A stretch of DNA of 32,551 bases from Thiohalobacter sp. GTDB lineage: Bacteria > Pseudomonadota > Gammaproteobacteria > Thiohalobacterales > Thiohalobacteraceae. Positions within the stretch are counted from its first letter, which is position 1, and every line of letters begins with the position of its first letter. The stretch covers positions 1 to 32,551 of the forward strand of contig NZ_JALTON010000060.1 in assembly GCF_027000115.1 (NCBI RefSeq), read 5' to 3'. A program made the translations under genes and the position numbers. Of this stretch, positions 8,734-17,707 are shown one piece after another. The notes beneath the pieces were generated by a model that was not told the DNA's origin, made no database searches, and worked only from the letters and a program-made list of their open reading frames with translations.

Positions 8734-9750
8734 GTGAACAAACCGGCGCGTATGATACCGCGATCGGCCCGCGCCGACCATGCGGCCGAGTGGCAGCAGG
8801 CACTGGCGCGGGGCTTCCGCAGCGCCGCCGAGCTGCTCGAATTCCTCGGCCTGCCGCCCGAGCCCGGCGCCGGGGCCGGCGAGCGCCTGTTTCCGACCCG
8901 GGTGCCGCGCGGCTTCGCCGCCCGCATGCGGCCGGGCGATCGCCGCGACCCGCTGCTGCTGCAGGTGCTGCCCCTGGCCGCCGAGGCCGAGGCCGTGCCC
9001 GGCTTCGTCAGCGACCCGCTGGCCGAGCAGTCGGCCATGCCGGTACCCGGACTGCTGCACAAGTACCGCGGCCGCGCCCTGCTCACCGTCACCGGCGCCT
9101 GCGCCGTGCACTGTCGCTACTGCTTCCGGCGCCACTTTCCCTATGCCGAGGCCAACCCGGGTGCGGGCGGCTGGCAGGACGCACTGGATTACCTGCGTGC
9201 CGATGCGGACATCCGCGAAATCATCCTCAGCGGTGGCGACCCGCTCAGCCTGTCCGACGATCGGCTGGCCGATCTCATCGGACGACTGGAGGCCATCCCC
9301 CACCTGACCCGGCTGCGCCTGCACACGCGGCTGCCGGTGGTGCTGCCGGAACGGGTCACCGGCGCCCTGTGCGCGCGGCTGGCGAAGAGCCGGCTGGACG
9401 GCGTGTGCGTGCTCCACGTCAATCACCCCGCGGAGCTGGATGCAACCGTCGACGCCGCGCTGGCCCGGCTGCGGGCGGCGGGCCTGACCCTGCTCAACCA
9501 GAGCGTACTGCTGTGCGGCATCAACGATGACGCCGACACCCTCGCCGGTCTCAGCGAGCGCCTGTTCGCCGCCGGCGTGCTGCCCTACTACCTCCACCAG
9601 CTCGATCCGGTGGCCGGCGCGGCCCACTTCGCGGTGCCCGACGAGCGGGCCCGAACCCTGGCGGCCACGCTCCGAACACGCCTGCCCGGCTACCTGGTGC
9701 CACGGCTGGTACGCGAGCAGGCGGGCGCTCCGGCCAAGACACCCCTCTGA
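8734..9750 (+). CDS. epmB: EF-P beta-lysylation protein EpmB (lysine 2,3-aminomutase-like)
   Basis: A 338-residue radical SAM protein that converts (S)-lysine to (R)-beta-lysine for EpmA. The [4Fe-4S] motif CAVHCRYC is at residues 123-130, with the PLP-binding surroundings of the KAM family ([54 protein letters not shown]). E. coli EpmB is 342 residues. The GTG at 8734 follows a GGGAGAG ribosome binding site; an in-frame ATG at 8752 is an alternative and would remove six residues. Only 30 bp separate it from efp on the other strand, so the two divergent promoters must overlap coding DNA. Confidence 0.95.
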   Translation: MNKPARMIPRSARADHAAEWQQALARGFRSAAELLEFLGLPPEPGAGAGERLFPTRVPRGFAARMRPGDRRDPLLLQVLPLAAEAEAVPGFVSDPLAEQSAMPVPGLLHKYRGRALLTVTGACAVHCRYCFRRHFPYAEANPGAGGWQDALDYLRADADIREIILSGGDPLSLSDDRLADLIGRLEAIPHLTRLRLHTRLPVVLPERVTGALCARLAKSRLDGVCVLHVNHPAELDATVDAALARLRAAGLTLLNQSVLLCGINDDADTLAGLSERLFAAGVLPYYLHQLDPVAGAAHFAVPDERARTLAATLRTRLPGYLVPRLVREQAGAPAKTPL

Positions 9751-9765
9751 AAAAGCTGGTATTAT
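9736..9765 (+). promoter_or_regulatory. Possible promoter for the 9864 gene
   Basis: TATTAT at 9760-9765 resembles a -10 element. AAGACA at 9736-9741 is a fair -35 match with an 18-bp spacer. It overlaps the end of epmB and lies about 100 bp before the ATG at 9864. The 112-bp gap between the genes contains nothing else that I can identify. Confidence 0.35.
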
Positions 9766-9863
9766 CACCGGGCGACCGACATCCGCACCGGCGCGGAGCC
9801 CGCTAAGGAAACCCCCGCTCCGGCCGAGAAAAACAAAAACCCCCCTGTCGCGAGCTGGAGAAC

Positions 9864-11663
9864 ATGGACCAACGTTTGCCGCTACGCCGGCCGGCGACGC
9901 CGGGCAGTTTCGACGCCCAGCCCGCCCACGTCGAACAATGGATTGCCGCTCTCCCCGTCCTCAATGTCGGCGAGACCACCCGGCTGCTGTTCAACGCCCT
10001 GGTGGAATTCAACACCCTGGAGATGCCCACCGCCCAACGCATGAAGTCGCTGGAGCTGCTGCGGGTGCCGGTGCGCAACATCACGGAAACCCTGAAGAAA
10101 CATTATGTGGGACACAGCTTCCCGCTGGCGCCCAAGGGGCGCAAGGTCGCCGAGCTGTCCAAGGAAATGCTCAACCAGCTCGCCATCGGCTACCGCATCG
10201 TGGTCGCCGAGGAACGCGACAAGCCGCGTTTCCGCCGCGACAAGCGCCTGCTGGCCACCGCCATGCACCGCGCGCTGGCCTGCCTCGGCCTGGTCCTGCT
10301 CAAGGCCTACCAGGTCTATGCCCCCTACCCGCCCGGCGTCTGGCGCGAGGTGCACCGGCTGTACGAACAGGCCAGCGAACGCGGCCTGCTCGAGCACGCG
10401 GTCCGCGATGCCGGCGAGGACGGCATTGCCCTGACCATCGAGGATGCCTACAAGCAGATCCTGCTGCTGGCGCTGGCCTGTCCCTACCGGCTGCGCCAGG
10501 GCGAGGTGGAGCAGGTGTTCCGCGCCCTCGAGAACTGGTCCCGCGAGGCGGAACTCACCGACCTGGTCGAGGCACCCAATCCCGGCGGCCTGTTCATCGT
10601 CAATCTGGCCAGCGACGACCCGCCGAGCTACCTGATCCTGCGCCACACCCGGTACGATCGCGCGCATTGCCGGCTGCTGGACACCGCGCGGCTGGCCGAA
10701 ACCGTGCGCCATGCCTTCACCGACCGCAATCAGGGCCGTGCCGGCCCCGGCGTTCCGTCCGAGACCATCCTGCGGCGGCTGATGCTGTCCTGGGGCGTGA
10801 TGCCCAGGCGACGCTATTCGCGGACCGAAAAGGCCGCCACTGCCGTGGTCGCCATGGGCCTGAGCGCCACCCACTACTTCATCAGCGGCGAGAACACCTT
10901 CTCGGCCGACAGCGGCGACGCCGAGGCCCCGCACTACGACGCCCGCGCGACCTTCACCGCTCGCGAGACCCGGGAGCGCGAGAACGAGGTCCCCGATGTG
11001 TGGGACTTGGCCGAGACCCGCCGCTGGCGCAGCGACGACAACCATCGCATCCGCATGGTGGATTTTCCTGCCCAACCGAGCAAACTGGCGCCGAAGTCAC
11101 CCCCGCCACTGGAGACCGAACCCCATCCACCGGAGTATCACACCCACGAGTGGAAGATGGTCGACGTCAGCGCCGGCGGCTACCGGCTGCTGTGGGACAG
11201 CGGCGAGAACTCGGAAGCCGAGGTCGGCGAGCTGGTCGGCATCCGCGAGGCTTCGGACCCCGATGCCTTCCACATGGGACTGGGCGTGGTGCGCTGGATG
11301 AAGTGCGCCGAGGGTCGTGGTCTGGAGTTGGGCGTGCAGATGATCGCGCCCGGCGGCGTGGCCGTGGGCACCAAGAAGGCCGGTGCCCGTGAATACCTGC
11401 GCAGCCTCATCCTGCCGGAGATTCGCGCCATCGGTCAGCCGGCCACCCTGATCACGCCCACCCTGCCCTACCATGTCGGCGACCAGGTGCTGGTCAACAG
11501 CCACGGCAAGGAGGCGCGGGTGGAGCTGACCAAGCTGGTCGAGAACACGGGGGCCTTCGCCCAGTTCCAGTTCCGGCCACTGGACAGCCGCGCCAGCAGC
11601 AGCCAGGGCGATTCCGCCGACGGCTCGAACTCCGGCTTCGACGAACTCTGGGAACAGATCTGA
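9864..11663 (+). CDS. Uncharacterised 599-residue protein with PilZ-like C-terminal region
   Basis: I do not recognise a named function. Residues about 20-270 are helical and leucine-rich ([29 protein letters not shown]), resembling a protein-interaction domain. Residues about 300-420 form a variable middle. The C-terminal part contains [17 protein letters not shown] and ELVGIREAS, followed by [26 protein letters not shown]; the DVSAGGYR stretch resembles the DxSxxG motif of PilZ c-di-GMP-binding domains. I do not see a clear RxxxR motif, so ligand binding is uncertain. A FimX-type gene lies downstream, and I recall an uncharacterised large gene beside fimX in Pseudomonas. A role in c-di-GMP or twitching control is therefore inferred from context. 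GGAG precedes the ATG. Confidence 0.8.
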   Translation: MDQRLPLRRPATPGSFDAQPAHVEQWIAALPVLNVGETTRLLFNALVEFNTLEMPTAQRMKSLELLRVPVRNITETLKKHYVGHSFPLAPKGRKVAELSKEMLNQLAIGYRIVVAEERDKPRFRRDKRLLATAMHRALACLGLVLLKAYQVYAPYPPGVWREVHRLYEQASERGLLEHAVRDAGEDGIALTIEDAYKQILLLALACPYRLRQGEVEQVFRALENWSREAELTDLVEAPNPGGLFIVNLASDDPPSYLILRHTRYDRAHCRLLDTARLAETVRHAFTDRNQGRAGPGVPSETILRRLMLSWGVMPRRRYSRTEKAATAVVAMGLSATHYFISGENTFSADSGDAEAPHYDARATFTARETRERENEVPDVWDLAETRRWRSDDNHRIRMVDFPAQPSKLAPKSPPPLETEPHPPEYHTHEWKMVDVSAGGYRLLWDSGENSEAEVGELVGIREASDPDAFHMGLGVVRWMKCAEGRGLELGVQMIAPGGVAVGTKKAGAREYLRSLILPEIRAIGQPATLITPTLPYHVGDQVLVNSHGKEARVELTKLVENTGAFAQFQFRPLDSRASSSQGDSADGSNSGFDELWEQI

Positions 11664-11681
11664 AAGAATGCGGCGGGCCCG

Positions 11682-12209
11682 TCAGCCCCCGTAGATCCTG
11701 AAGAAGTCGTCCGGATAGCGAATGCGACCGCCCCCTTCGAGCGCACCCGCTTCCAGCTCCATGGCGGACACCGCCTCGCCCGGACAGGGCAGGTTGGTTT
11801 CCAGGCCCCAGTCCGAGGCCGGACGAAAGCCGAACCGCTGATAGTAGTCGGGATGACCCGCCACCACGATGGCGGCATAGCGCATGTCACGGGCGCGGTT
11901 GACGGCGGCCTGGATCAGCGCCGAGCCGATGCCGCGGTGGGACTGCGAGGGCACCACCGACATGGGCCCCAGTGCCAGTACCCGGTCACGGCCCTTGCCA
12001 CCCTCGCGGGCCACCGGCGACAGCAGCACATGACCGACGATGCGGCCGTTGATCTCGGCCACCAGCGACAGGTCGCGGATAAAACCCGGGCGGTTGCGCA
12101 CGGCGTCGACCAGCTGGGCCTCGGCCTCGCCCTCGAAGGCGCTCAGGTTGACCACGTCGATGGCCTTGACGTCTTCCGGCGTCTCCGCGCGGACGATGAC
12201 CTCATGCAT
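11682..12209 (-). CDS. GNAT-family N-acetyltransferase (YhbS-like)
   Basis: A 175-residue acetyltransferase. Motif A appears as VVPSQSHRGIGSALIQAAV, with the acetyl-CoA pyrophosphate-binding RGIGSA loop; motif B follows at AAIVVAGHPDYYQRFGF. The RFGFRPAS segment near the end is typical of the YhbS subgroup. The substrate is unknown. It lies opposite in direction to both neighbours and converges on the 9864-11663 gene with an 18-bp gap, so it is probably a single-gene unit. In E. coli yhbS sits beside the ubiT/U/V homologues; here those genes lie about 4 kb away. Confidence 0.88.
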   Translation of the reverse strand: MHEVIVRAETPEDVKAIDVVNLSAFEGEAEAQLVDAVRNRPGFIRDLSLVAEINGRIVGHVLLSPVAREGGKGRDRVLALGPMSVVPSQSHRGIGSALIQAAVNRARDMRYAAIVVAGHPDYYQRFGFRPASDWGLETNLPCPGEAVSAMELEAGALEGGGRIRYPDDFFRIYGG

Positions 12210-12268
12210 GTTCGCCTACTCCTCAAGCGCAAGCCGACGAGTTCATGCTAGCAGGATTCACCCGCATG

Positions 12269-12287
12269 GAAAACAGCCCGGGTTTTC
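12269..12287. repeat. Inverted repeat between the divergent GNAT and fimX genes
   Basis: GAAAAC (12269-12274) and GTTTTC (12282-12287) form a perfect 6-bp inverted repeat around AGCCCGG. It is the only AT-rich symmetric element in the 192-bp divergent region, so it could be an operator or a small hairpin. No convincing -35/-10 pair was found for either gene. Confidence 0.35.
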
Positions 12288-12401
12288 TGTAAAACGATCC
12301 TGACGCGAGGGCGACAGGACTTCATTTTCAGCACCTGCTGCCGCTAAGCTCACGATGGAGTCCATACACCGTCACGGAAGGGAACAGGAACGGAGGACCG
12401 A

Positions 12402-14495
12402 GTGTCGACGGACGACAAGCTGCTTCGCCTCATCATCGCCGAGGAATCCCGGAACGACGCCGAGGCCGTTGCCAACATCCTGCGCAATGCCGGCCATGCC
12501 GTGCGCTTCCACTATGTGGAGGACACAGAGGATCTCGAGAATGCCCTCGACCAGCAGGTCCCGGACCTGATCATCCTCTCCGAGGGCCTGGAAGGACTCG
12601 GCCTGGACGCGCTGCGCACCGAACTGGACAGCCGCAAGCTGGACATCCCCGTCATCCTCATGGCCGCCGAGGCCAACGAGGCGGAGGTGGTCGAGGCCCT
12701 GCGCGCCGGCGCCACCGACCTGGTGTCCTTCGACCAGCCCGACCACCTGCGGCTGGTGGTCGAACGCGAGCAGAAGAGCCTGCATACCCGACGCGCCCTG
12801 CAGCGATTCGAAACCATCTACAGGGAAAGCGAGCGCCGCTGCCGCGCACTGCTGGACACCTCGCGCGACGCCATCGCCTACGTGCACGACGGCATGCATA
12901 TCTATGCCAACCAGTCCTATCTGGAGATGTTCGGCTTCGACGACATGGAGGAAATCGAGGGCCACCCGATCATGGACATGGTCGCGCCGGAGGACCATGG
13001 CTCCTTCAAGGATTTCCTGCGCAGCTACGGCAAGGAGGACAGCGAGGAGATCGCCGAGCTGGAGGTTTCCTGCGTCAGCGCCAGCAAGGGCAGCTTCAAG
13101 GCGCTGATGGAGTTCGCGCCCGCCTCCATCGAGGGCGAGGCCTGCACCCAGATCGTCATCCGTGACCGTTCGACCGCAGACCCGGAACTGGCCGAGAAGC
13201 TCAGGCACCTGAGCAAGCAGGACATGCTCACCGGCCTGTTCAATCGCCAGTACTTCATGGAAGAGGTGGAACTGGCCGTCTCCGAGGCGGTCACCGGCGG
13301 CGAGAGCAGCGGCGTGCTCTACGTGCTGCTGGACAACTTCAAGCAGGTCAAGGAAAGCGTCGGCCTGGCTGCCAGCGACCTGGTCATCAAGGACATCGCC
13401 GATCTCATTCGCAACAAGGTGGGCGACAGCGGCATCGCCGCCCGCTTCGGCGACAACACCTTTGCCGTGCTTTGCCGCGGCAGCGACATCGACGCCGCCC
13501 AGGCCCTGGCCGAGGCCATCCGCCACAGTGTCGAGGAGCATATCGTCGATGTCGAGGGCCGTTCGGTCACCGTCACCTGCTCGGTCGGCATCAGCCTGAT
13601 CACCGAGTCGGCCCCCGAAGCCGCCGAGGTCATGGCCCGGGCGGACCTGGCCTGCGAGGTGGCGCGCTCCGCCGGCGGCAACCGCGTGCACCTGCACAAT
13701 CCGGTCACCGACGAACAGCGCGGCAGGGAACGCGAGGCGCAATGGAAACAACTGATCAAGGAGGGACTGGAGCAGGACCGCTTCCACCTGGTCTACCAGC
13801 CCATCGTCAGCCTGCAGGGCGACCCGCAGGAAAAATACGAGGTGCTGCTGCGGCTGCGCGACGCCGAGGGCCAGGACTACCTGCCGGGCCAGTTCCTGCC
13901 GGTGGCCATCGACGGCGGCCTCATCGCCGAGATCGATCGCTGGGTCATCGCCCATGCCATCGAGGTACTGGCCGAGCACCGGCGTCAGGACCACGACACC
14001 CAGTTCTTCGTCAAGGTGTCCGGCGTGACGCTTGCCGACCAGGAACTGCCGCTGTGGATCAACGAGCAGCTCAAGGCGGCGCGCCTGCAGAGCGACGCCA
14101 TCGTGTTCGAGATCGCGGAAAAGGAGGCCAGCCAACACCTCAAGCATGCCAAGGCCTTCATCAAGGCGGTCAAGGCGCTGCACATAGGCACCTCGCTGGA
14201 ACACTTCGGCAGCAGCCCCAATTCCTTCCAGCTGCTCAAGCACGCCGATGTCGACTACCTCAAGATCGACGGCGCCTTCATCCACAACCTGATGAAGGAC
14301 GAGAACAACCAGGCCATGGTCAAGTCGATCGTGGAAATGGCCCGCTCCATGAACAAGCAATGCGTGGCCGAGTTCGTCGAGGACGCCTCCAGCGTGGCCA
14401 TGCTGTTCCAGTTCGGTGTCCAGTACATCCAGGGCTACTTCCTGCAGGAACCCCATCCCGCGCTGGACTACGACTTCTCCGAGGAATCACTGTAG
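12402..14495 (+). CDS. fimX: FimX-type degenerate GGDEF/EAL c-di-GMP receptor
   Basis: A 697-residue protein with four domains. The first is a REC-like domain (about 8-125) in which the phospho-acceptor position reads DLIILSEG instead of an Asp. Then come a PAS domain (about 138-255), a GGDEF domain (about 265-425) whose signature is GDNTF at 350-354, and an EAL domain (about 440-690) with EVL at 480-482. The loop-6 DDFG motif is replaced by LEHFG. All catalytic signatures are therefore lost, as in Pseudomonas FimX (691 residues, also EVL), which binds c-di-GMP through its EAL domain and controls type IV pilus assembly and twitching. The GTG start at 12402 has a strong GGAGGA ribosome binding site. 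The FimX role is by family resemblance; no pilus genes are in the window. Confidence 0.9.
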   Translation: MSTDDKLLRLIIAEESRNDAEAVANILRNAGHAVRFHYVEDTEDLENALDQQVPDLIILSEGLEGLGLDALRTELDSRKLDIPVILMAAEANEAEVVEALRAGATDLVSFDQPDHLRLVVEREQKSLHTRRALQRFETIYRESERRCRALLDTSRDAIAYVHDGMHIYANQSYLEMFGFDDMEEIEGHPIMDMVAPEDHGSFKDFLRSYGKEDSEEIAELEVSCVSASKGSFKALMEFAPASIEGEACTQIVIRDRSTADPELAEKLRHLSKQDMLTGLFNRQYFMEEVELAVSEAVTGGESSGVLYVLLDNFKQVKESVGLAASDLVIKDIADLIRNKVGDSGIAARFGDNTFAVLCRGSDIDAAQALAEAIRHSVEEHIVDVEGRSVTVTCSVGISLITESAPEAAEVMARADLACEVARSAGGNRVHLHNPVTDEQRGREREAQWKQLIKEGLEQDRFHLVYQPIVSLQGDPQEKYEVLLRLRDAEGQDYLPGQFLPVAIDGGLIAEIDRWVIAHAIEVLAEHRRQDHDTQFFVKVSGVTLADQELPLWINEQLKAARLQSDAIVFEIAEKEASQHLKHAKAFIKAVKALHIGTSLEHFGSSPNSFQLLKHADVDYLKIDGAFIHNLMKDENNQAMVKSIVEMARSMNKQCVAEFVEDASSVAMLFQFGVQYIQGYFLQEPHPALDYDFSEESL

Positions 14496-14543
14496 GCGCC
14501 TCCTCGCTGGCGCAACCTGGACCGGCTCCATTCCGGCGGGCGC

Positions 14544-14557
14544 TTGATCTGGATCAA
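14544..14557 (+). promoter_or_regulatory. FNR-type box upstream of pdxS-pdxT-ubiT
   Basis: TTGATCTGGATCAA matches the FNR consensus TTGAT-N4-ATCAA perfectly. Its centre (14550.5) lies about 42 bp before the start point predicted from the CATAAT hexamer at 14581-14586, which is class II activator spacing. The box is nested in a GC-rich inverted repeat (GGCGGG 14535-14540, CCCGCC 14559-14564), which might also act as a hairpin after fimX. Expected effect: activation at low oxygen. Confidence 0.75.
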
Positions 14558-14580
14558 ACCCGCCCGCGCCGCGGCTTCGC

Positions 14581-14586
14581 CATAAT
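14581..14586 (+). promoter_or_regulatory. Predicted -10 element of the pdxS operon
   Basis: CATAAT matches TATAAT at five of six positions. It stands at the distance expected from the FNR-type box for an activator-dependent promoter with no good -35 element. The predicted start is near 14593, giving a 5' leader of about 39 nt before pdxS. Confidence 0.6.
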
Positions 14587-14631
14587 CGCTGCGCCCGGCC
14601 TGCACGCCAGGCGCAGTCGAGCGAAGCCCTC

Positions 14632-15522
14632 ATGTTTGTGCAGAAGGATTCCCGCCATCGTCTCAAGATCGGCCTCGCCGAGATGCTCAAGGGCGGCGTC
14701 ATCATGGACGTCACCACCCCCGAGCAGGCGCGCATCGCCGAGCGTGCCGGCGCCGTGGCGGTCATGGCCCTGGAGCGGATTCCCGCCGACATCCGCCGGG
14801 ATGGCGGCGTGGCGCGCATGTCCGACCCCGCGCTGATCGACGCCATCCGCGATGCGGTGTCGATACCGGTCATGGCCAAGTGCCGCATCGGCCATGTCAG
14901 CGAGGCGCGCATCCTGGAGGCGCTGGAGGTCGACTTCATCGACGAAAGCGAGGTGCTGACCCCGGCCGACGAACAGCATCATATCGACAAGTGGGCATTC
15001 GAGATCCCCTTCGTCTGTGGCGCCACCGACCTGGGCGAGGCCCTGCGCCGCATCGGCGAGGGCGCGGCCATGATCCGCACCAAGGGCGAGGCCGGCAGCG
15101 GCAACATCGTCGAGGCCGTGCGCCACCTGCGGCTGATCCGCCGCCAGATCGGCGAACTGTCCGCGCTGCCGCGCGAGGAGTGGATGCGGGCCGCGCGCGA
15201 GCTGGGCGCACCCCACGCGCTGGTGGAACAGGTGGCCACCCTCGGCCGCCTGCCGGTGCCGGCCTTCTCCGCCGGCGGCATCGCCACCCCCGCCGATGCC
15301 GCGCTGGTGCGGGAACTGGGGGCCGAGGCCGTGTTCGTCGGCTCCGGCATCTTCCGCTCCGAGGACCCGGAGGCGCGCGCCGCGGCCATCGTGCAGGCGA
15401 CCACCTGGTTCGACTGCCCGGAAATCCTGGCCGAGGTATCGCGCGGCCTGCGCGAGGCCATGCCCGGCATCGAGCTGGGCGGCCTGGACGACGACCAGCG
15501 CATGGCGCGGCGGGGCTGGTAG
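14632..15522 (+). CDS. pdxS: Pyridoxal 5'-phosphate synthase subunit PdxS
   Basis: A 296-residue (beta/alpha)8 enzyme that builds PLP directly from ribose 5-phosphate, glyceraldehyde 3-phosphate and ammonia. [19 protein letters not shown] contains D26; MAKCRIGH gives the Schiff-base lysine K83; [12 protein letters not shown] gives the second lysine K151; [13 protein letters not shown] binds phosphate. Ammonia comes from PdxT, whose gene starts 2 bp after the pdxS stop. This DXP-independent route uses no oxygen, unlike PdxH in the route typical of gammaproteobacteria. An FNR-type promoter lies upstream. The ribosome binding site before ATG 14632 is weak, but the N-terminus fits the family. Confidence 0.97.
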   Translation: MFVQKDSRHRLKIGLAEMLKGGVIMDVTTPEQARIAERAGAVAVMALERIPADIRRDGGVARMSDPALIDAIRDAVSIPVMAKCRIGHVSEARILEALEVDFIDESEVLTPADEQHHIDKWAFEIPFVCGATDLGEALRRIGEGAAMIRTKGEAGSGNIVEAVRHLRLIRRQIGELSALPREEWMRAARELGAPHALVEQVATLGRLPVPAFSAGGIATPADAALVRELGAEAVFVGSGIFRSEDPEARAAAIVQATTWFDCPEILAEVSRGLREAMPGIELGGLDDDQRMARRGW

Positions 15523-15524
15523 CC

Positions 15525-16094
15525 ATGAGTACCGTCGGCATCCTTGCCCTGCAGGGTGACGTCGAACGCCACGAGGCGGCGCTGGAATCACTGGGCCACG
15601 CCACCCAGCGGGTGCGCGGCGCCGCGGAACTCGACGGCTGCAGCGCGCTGGTAATCCCCGGTGGCGAGTCCACCACCCTTTCCACCCTGCTGCACCGGCG
15701 TGGGCTCACCGCAGCCCTGCGCCGCTTCGGCGCATCGCATCCGGTACTGGGCACCTGCGCCGGGCTGGTACTGATGGCGCGCGACAACGGTGATACGCGG
15801 GTCGCCTCGCTGGGGCTGCTGGACGTGCGCCTGCAGCGCAACCACTACGGCAGCCAGCGCCACAGCTTCAGCACCGACCTGGAAGTGCCGGCGCTTGCCG
15901 AGGGTCCGCTGGCGGCCGACTTCATCCGCGCGCCCGCCATTCTCGATGCAGGTCCCGGGGTGGAAGTGCTCGCGCGCTGCGACGGCCTGCCCGTGCTGGT
16001 GCGGCAGGGCCGGCATGTCGGTGCCAGCTTCCACCCCGAACTCGCCGGTGACGCGCGCATCCATCGCCTGTGGCTGGAAGGCGCCTGCCACTGA
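15525..16094 (+). CDS. pdxT: PLP synthase glutaminase subunit PdxT
   Basis: A 189-residue class I glutamine amidotransferase starting MSTVGILALQGDVERHEAAL. The catalytic triad is visible: C78 in LGTCAGL, and H170 and E172 in SFHPEL. PGGEST (about 46-51) is the oxyanion region. It hydrolyses glutamine and channels ammonia to PdxS, forming the PdxS12-PdxT12 complex. The ATG lies 2 bp after the pdxS stop and the pdxT stop is 6 bp before ubiT, so all three are one operon. Confidence 0.97.
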   Translation: MSTVGILALQGDVERHEAALESLGHATQRVRGAAELDGCSALVIPGGESTTLSTLLHRRGLTAALRRFGASHPVLGTCAGLVLMARDNGDTRVASLGLLDVRLQRNHYGSQRHSFSTDLEVPALAEGPLAADFIRAPAILDAGPGVEVLARCDGLPVLVRQGRHVGASFHPELAGDARIHRLWLEGACH

Positions 16095-16100
16095 CCGCCG

Positions 16101-16628
16101 ATGACCGCCCCCGACATCTACCAGCCCTCGGCCCGCACCCTCCGGCCGCTGCCCGGGGTGCCGGCCCCGCTGGCGGCCCTGTCGCGGCTGCTGCCGGGTG
16201 CGCCATCGGCCTGGCTGGCACCGCGGCTGCTCGACCGCATGTTCGTGGCCGAACGCGAATGCGGGGCACTGGATTTCCTCACCGACCGCCAGGTGCTGCT
16301 GCGGGTGAGCGACCTCGATCTTTCCCTGCCGCTCGGCTACCGCGGGCGCCGCTTCCGCCGCGCCGATCCGCGACGACAGCCGGTGCATCTGCGCCTGGAG
16401 GGGCCGCTGTACGGCTTCCTGCTGCTGGCGGCACGCCGCGAGGACCCGGACACCCTGTTCTTCCAGCGCCAGCTGCGCCTGTCCGGCGACACCGAACTGG
16501 GCCTGGAACTGAAGAACTTCCTCGACGGCCTGGATGCCTCGCCGGCCCGGCAGCGACTGGCCGCAGTCGCGGAACAGATGCTGGGCGTCGCCGATCGGCT
16601 GAGCGGAAAACAGGCGGGAAGCGACTGA
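16101..16628 (+). CDS. ubiT: Ubiquinone biosynthesis accessory factor UbiT (SCP2 domain)
   Basis: A 175-residue protein with an SCP2 lipid-binding domain (about 40-140; FVAERECGALDFLTDRQVLLRVSDLDLSLPLGYRG). In E. coli UbiT (YhbT) is required for oxygen-independent ubiquinone synthesis with UbiU and UbiV, probably by binding lipophilic intermediates. Family membership is supported by context: ubiU and ubiV face it across 175 bp. It is the last gene of the pdxS-pdxT-ubiT operon and so inherits its FNR-type promoter. It has no catalytic motif of its own. Confidence 0.88.
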   Translation: MTAPDIYQPSARTLRPLPGVPAPLAALSRLLPGAPSAWLAPRLLDRMFVAERECGALDFLTDRQVLLRVSDLDLSLPLGYRGRRFRRADPRRQPVHLRLEGPLYGFLLLAARREDPDTLFFQRQLRLSGDTELGLELKNFLDGLDASPARQRLAAVAEQMLGVADRLSGKQAGSD

Positions 16629-16765
16629 AACGATAGCCACGGCTTCCACTGGACCCACGGAAACTGCCGATCGCCCTGCACGGTTTCCTGCCAAGGGCAG
16701 CGAATGTTCGTTACCCTGGGTTCGGTGGATTCAGTGGCCATCGTCCAAAAGACCACCGTGCAGGG

Positions 16766-16781
16766 CCGCCGCAACCGGCGG
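16766..16781. terminator. Weak hairpin between convergent ubiT and ubiV
   Basis: CCGCCG and CGGCGG form a perfect 6-bp stem around CAAC. It lies in the 175-bp gap where the two transcripts converge. There is no T tract on either side, so termination here is only a possibility. The rest of this gap shows no gene or clear site. Confidence 0.3.
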
Positions 16782-16803
16782 ACGACGGGCGTTTCCATCC
16801 TCG

Positions 16804-17697
16804 TCAGCAAGGGACCCGCGCCATGCCGGGCTCGCCATGCCAGAAGCCGTTGCCCGGCGCCAGCGGCAGCATCGCATCCAGGCGGGCGGCCTCTGTCTGC
16901 GGGTCCGCCTCGCCCCGACGCACCGCGTCGAAGGCGGCGACCACTTCGGCCATGCCCTCGGCCTCCGGATACAGCCGCAACCATTCCACGCCGATTTCCG
17001 CCAGCGCGGGCAGTTCCGCCAGCAGGCTGAAGGGGGCGGCGGGCTGGAGCTGGATGCCATTGATGTTGAGAAAGGGCTCACCGTTGCGGGTACGCAGCAG
17101 CTCGCCGGCCGGGTCTTCCAGACAGCGAAAGCCGCACTCGTCCTTGGCCAGATCGTGGGCGCGAGCGGTGAAGCAGCGCGCCGAATGCGCGAGCCCCGGC
17201 CGCCCGAACACCGTGACCTCCGTTTCCACACCCGACGGACGCGCGTCGTGCAGGGCGCGGCATTCACGCTCACCCAGCTCCACCGGCAGCACCCAGCGCA
17301 CCATGCCCGCGGCCGCCAGCCGCTTCATGGCGCGAACGTTGTAGAGGTTGATCCCCGGTCCGGCAACGAAGGGGGCACCCTCGCGCAGCTGCGCCCCGGC
17401 CAGGTCGTTCACCTCGACCGGATAATCGCGCTGGCTGCACAGCCGGCGCAGCGTCGCCAGCTCCGAGCCGGCGCTGATCAGCAACAGCGAGGACAGCACC
17501 ACCTGCTTGCCGGCCGCGCTCAGAAAGGCCACCAGTTCCTGCCAGTCCGCCTCGCGCAACTGGCGCCGCTTGGCGCAGACGTTCTCGCCGAGATAGACCA
17601 GATCCACCGGCCACTCGGCCACCTGCCGATAAAAGGCGAACACCTGTTCACGCGGCCAGAAATACTGGATGGGCGCAAGGCTCAGTCGCGGCCTCAT
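16804..17697 (-). CDS. ubiV: Oxygen-independent ubiquinone hydroxylase subunit UbiV
   Basis: A 297-residue U32-peptidase-family protein (E. coli UbiV has 292). Four cysteines likely bind a [4Fe-4S] cluster: C41 in GENVCAKRRQL, C175 in SARCFTARA, and C188 and C192 in DECGFRC. The spacing of the last three equals that of E. coli C180, C193 and C197. With UbiU it carries out hydroxylations of the ubiquinone ring without O2. The start MRPRLSLAPIQYFWPRE at 17697 is chosen by family fit; the longer frame runs through ubiU antisense to its coding sense. It is encoded 10 bp after ubiU. Confidence 0.95.
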   Translation of the reverse strand: MRPRLSLAPIQYFWPREQVFAFYRQVAEWPVDLVYLGENVCAKRRQLREADWQELVAFLSAAGKQVVLSSLLLISAGSELATLRRLCSQRDYPVEVNDLAGAQLREGAPFVAGPGINLYNVRAMKRLAAAGMVRWVLPVELGERECRALHDARPSGVETEVTVFGRPGLAHSARCFTARAHDLAKDECGFRCLEDPAGELLRTRNGEPFLNINGIQLQPAAPFSLLAELPALAEIGVEWLRLYPEAEGMAEVVAAFDAVRRGEADPQTEAARLDAMLPLAPGNGFWHGEPGMARVPC

Positions 17698-17707
17698 CGC
17701 GGATTCC

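Noticed and set aside
8704-9768. Apparent N-terminal extension of EF-P to 544 residues
   Set aside because: The extra part is the antisense of epmB; the family start and a good ribosome binding site are at 8703.
11664-11681. Terminator between the PilZ-like gene and the GNAT gene
   Set aside because: The 18-bp gap has no good stem or T tract.
13472-14836. 454-codon plus-strand frame inside fimX
   Set aside because: Out-of-frame arginine/glycine/alanine-rich shadow of fimX and pdxS without family features.
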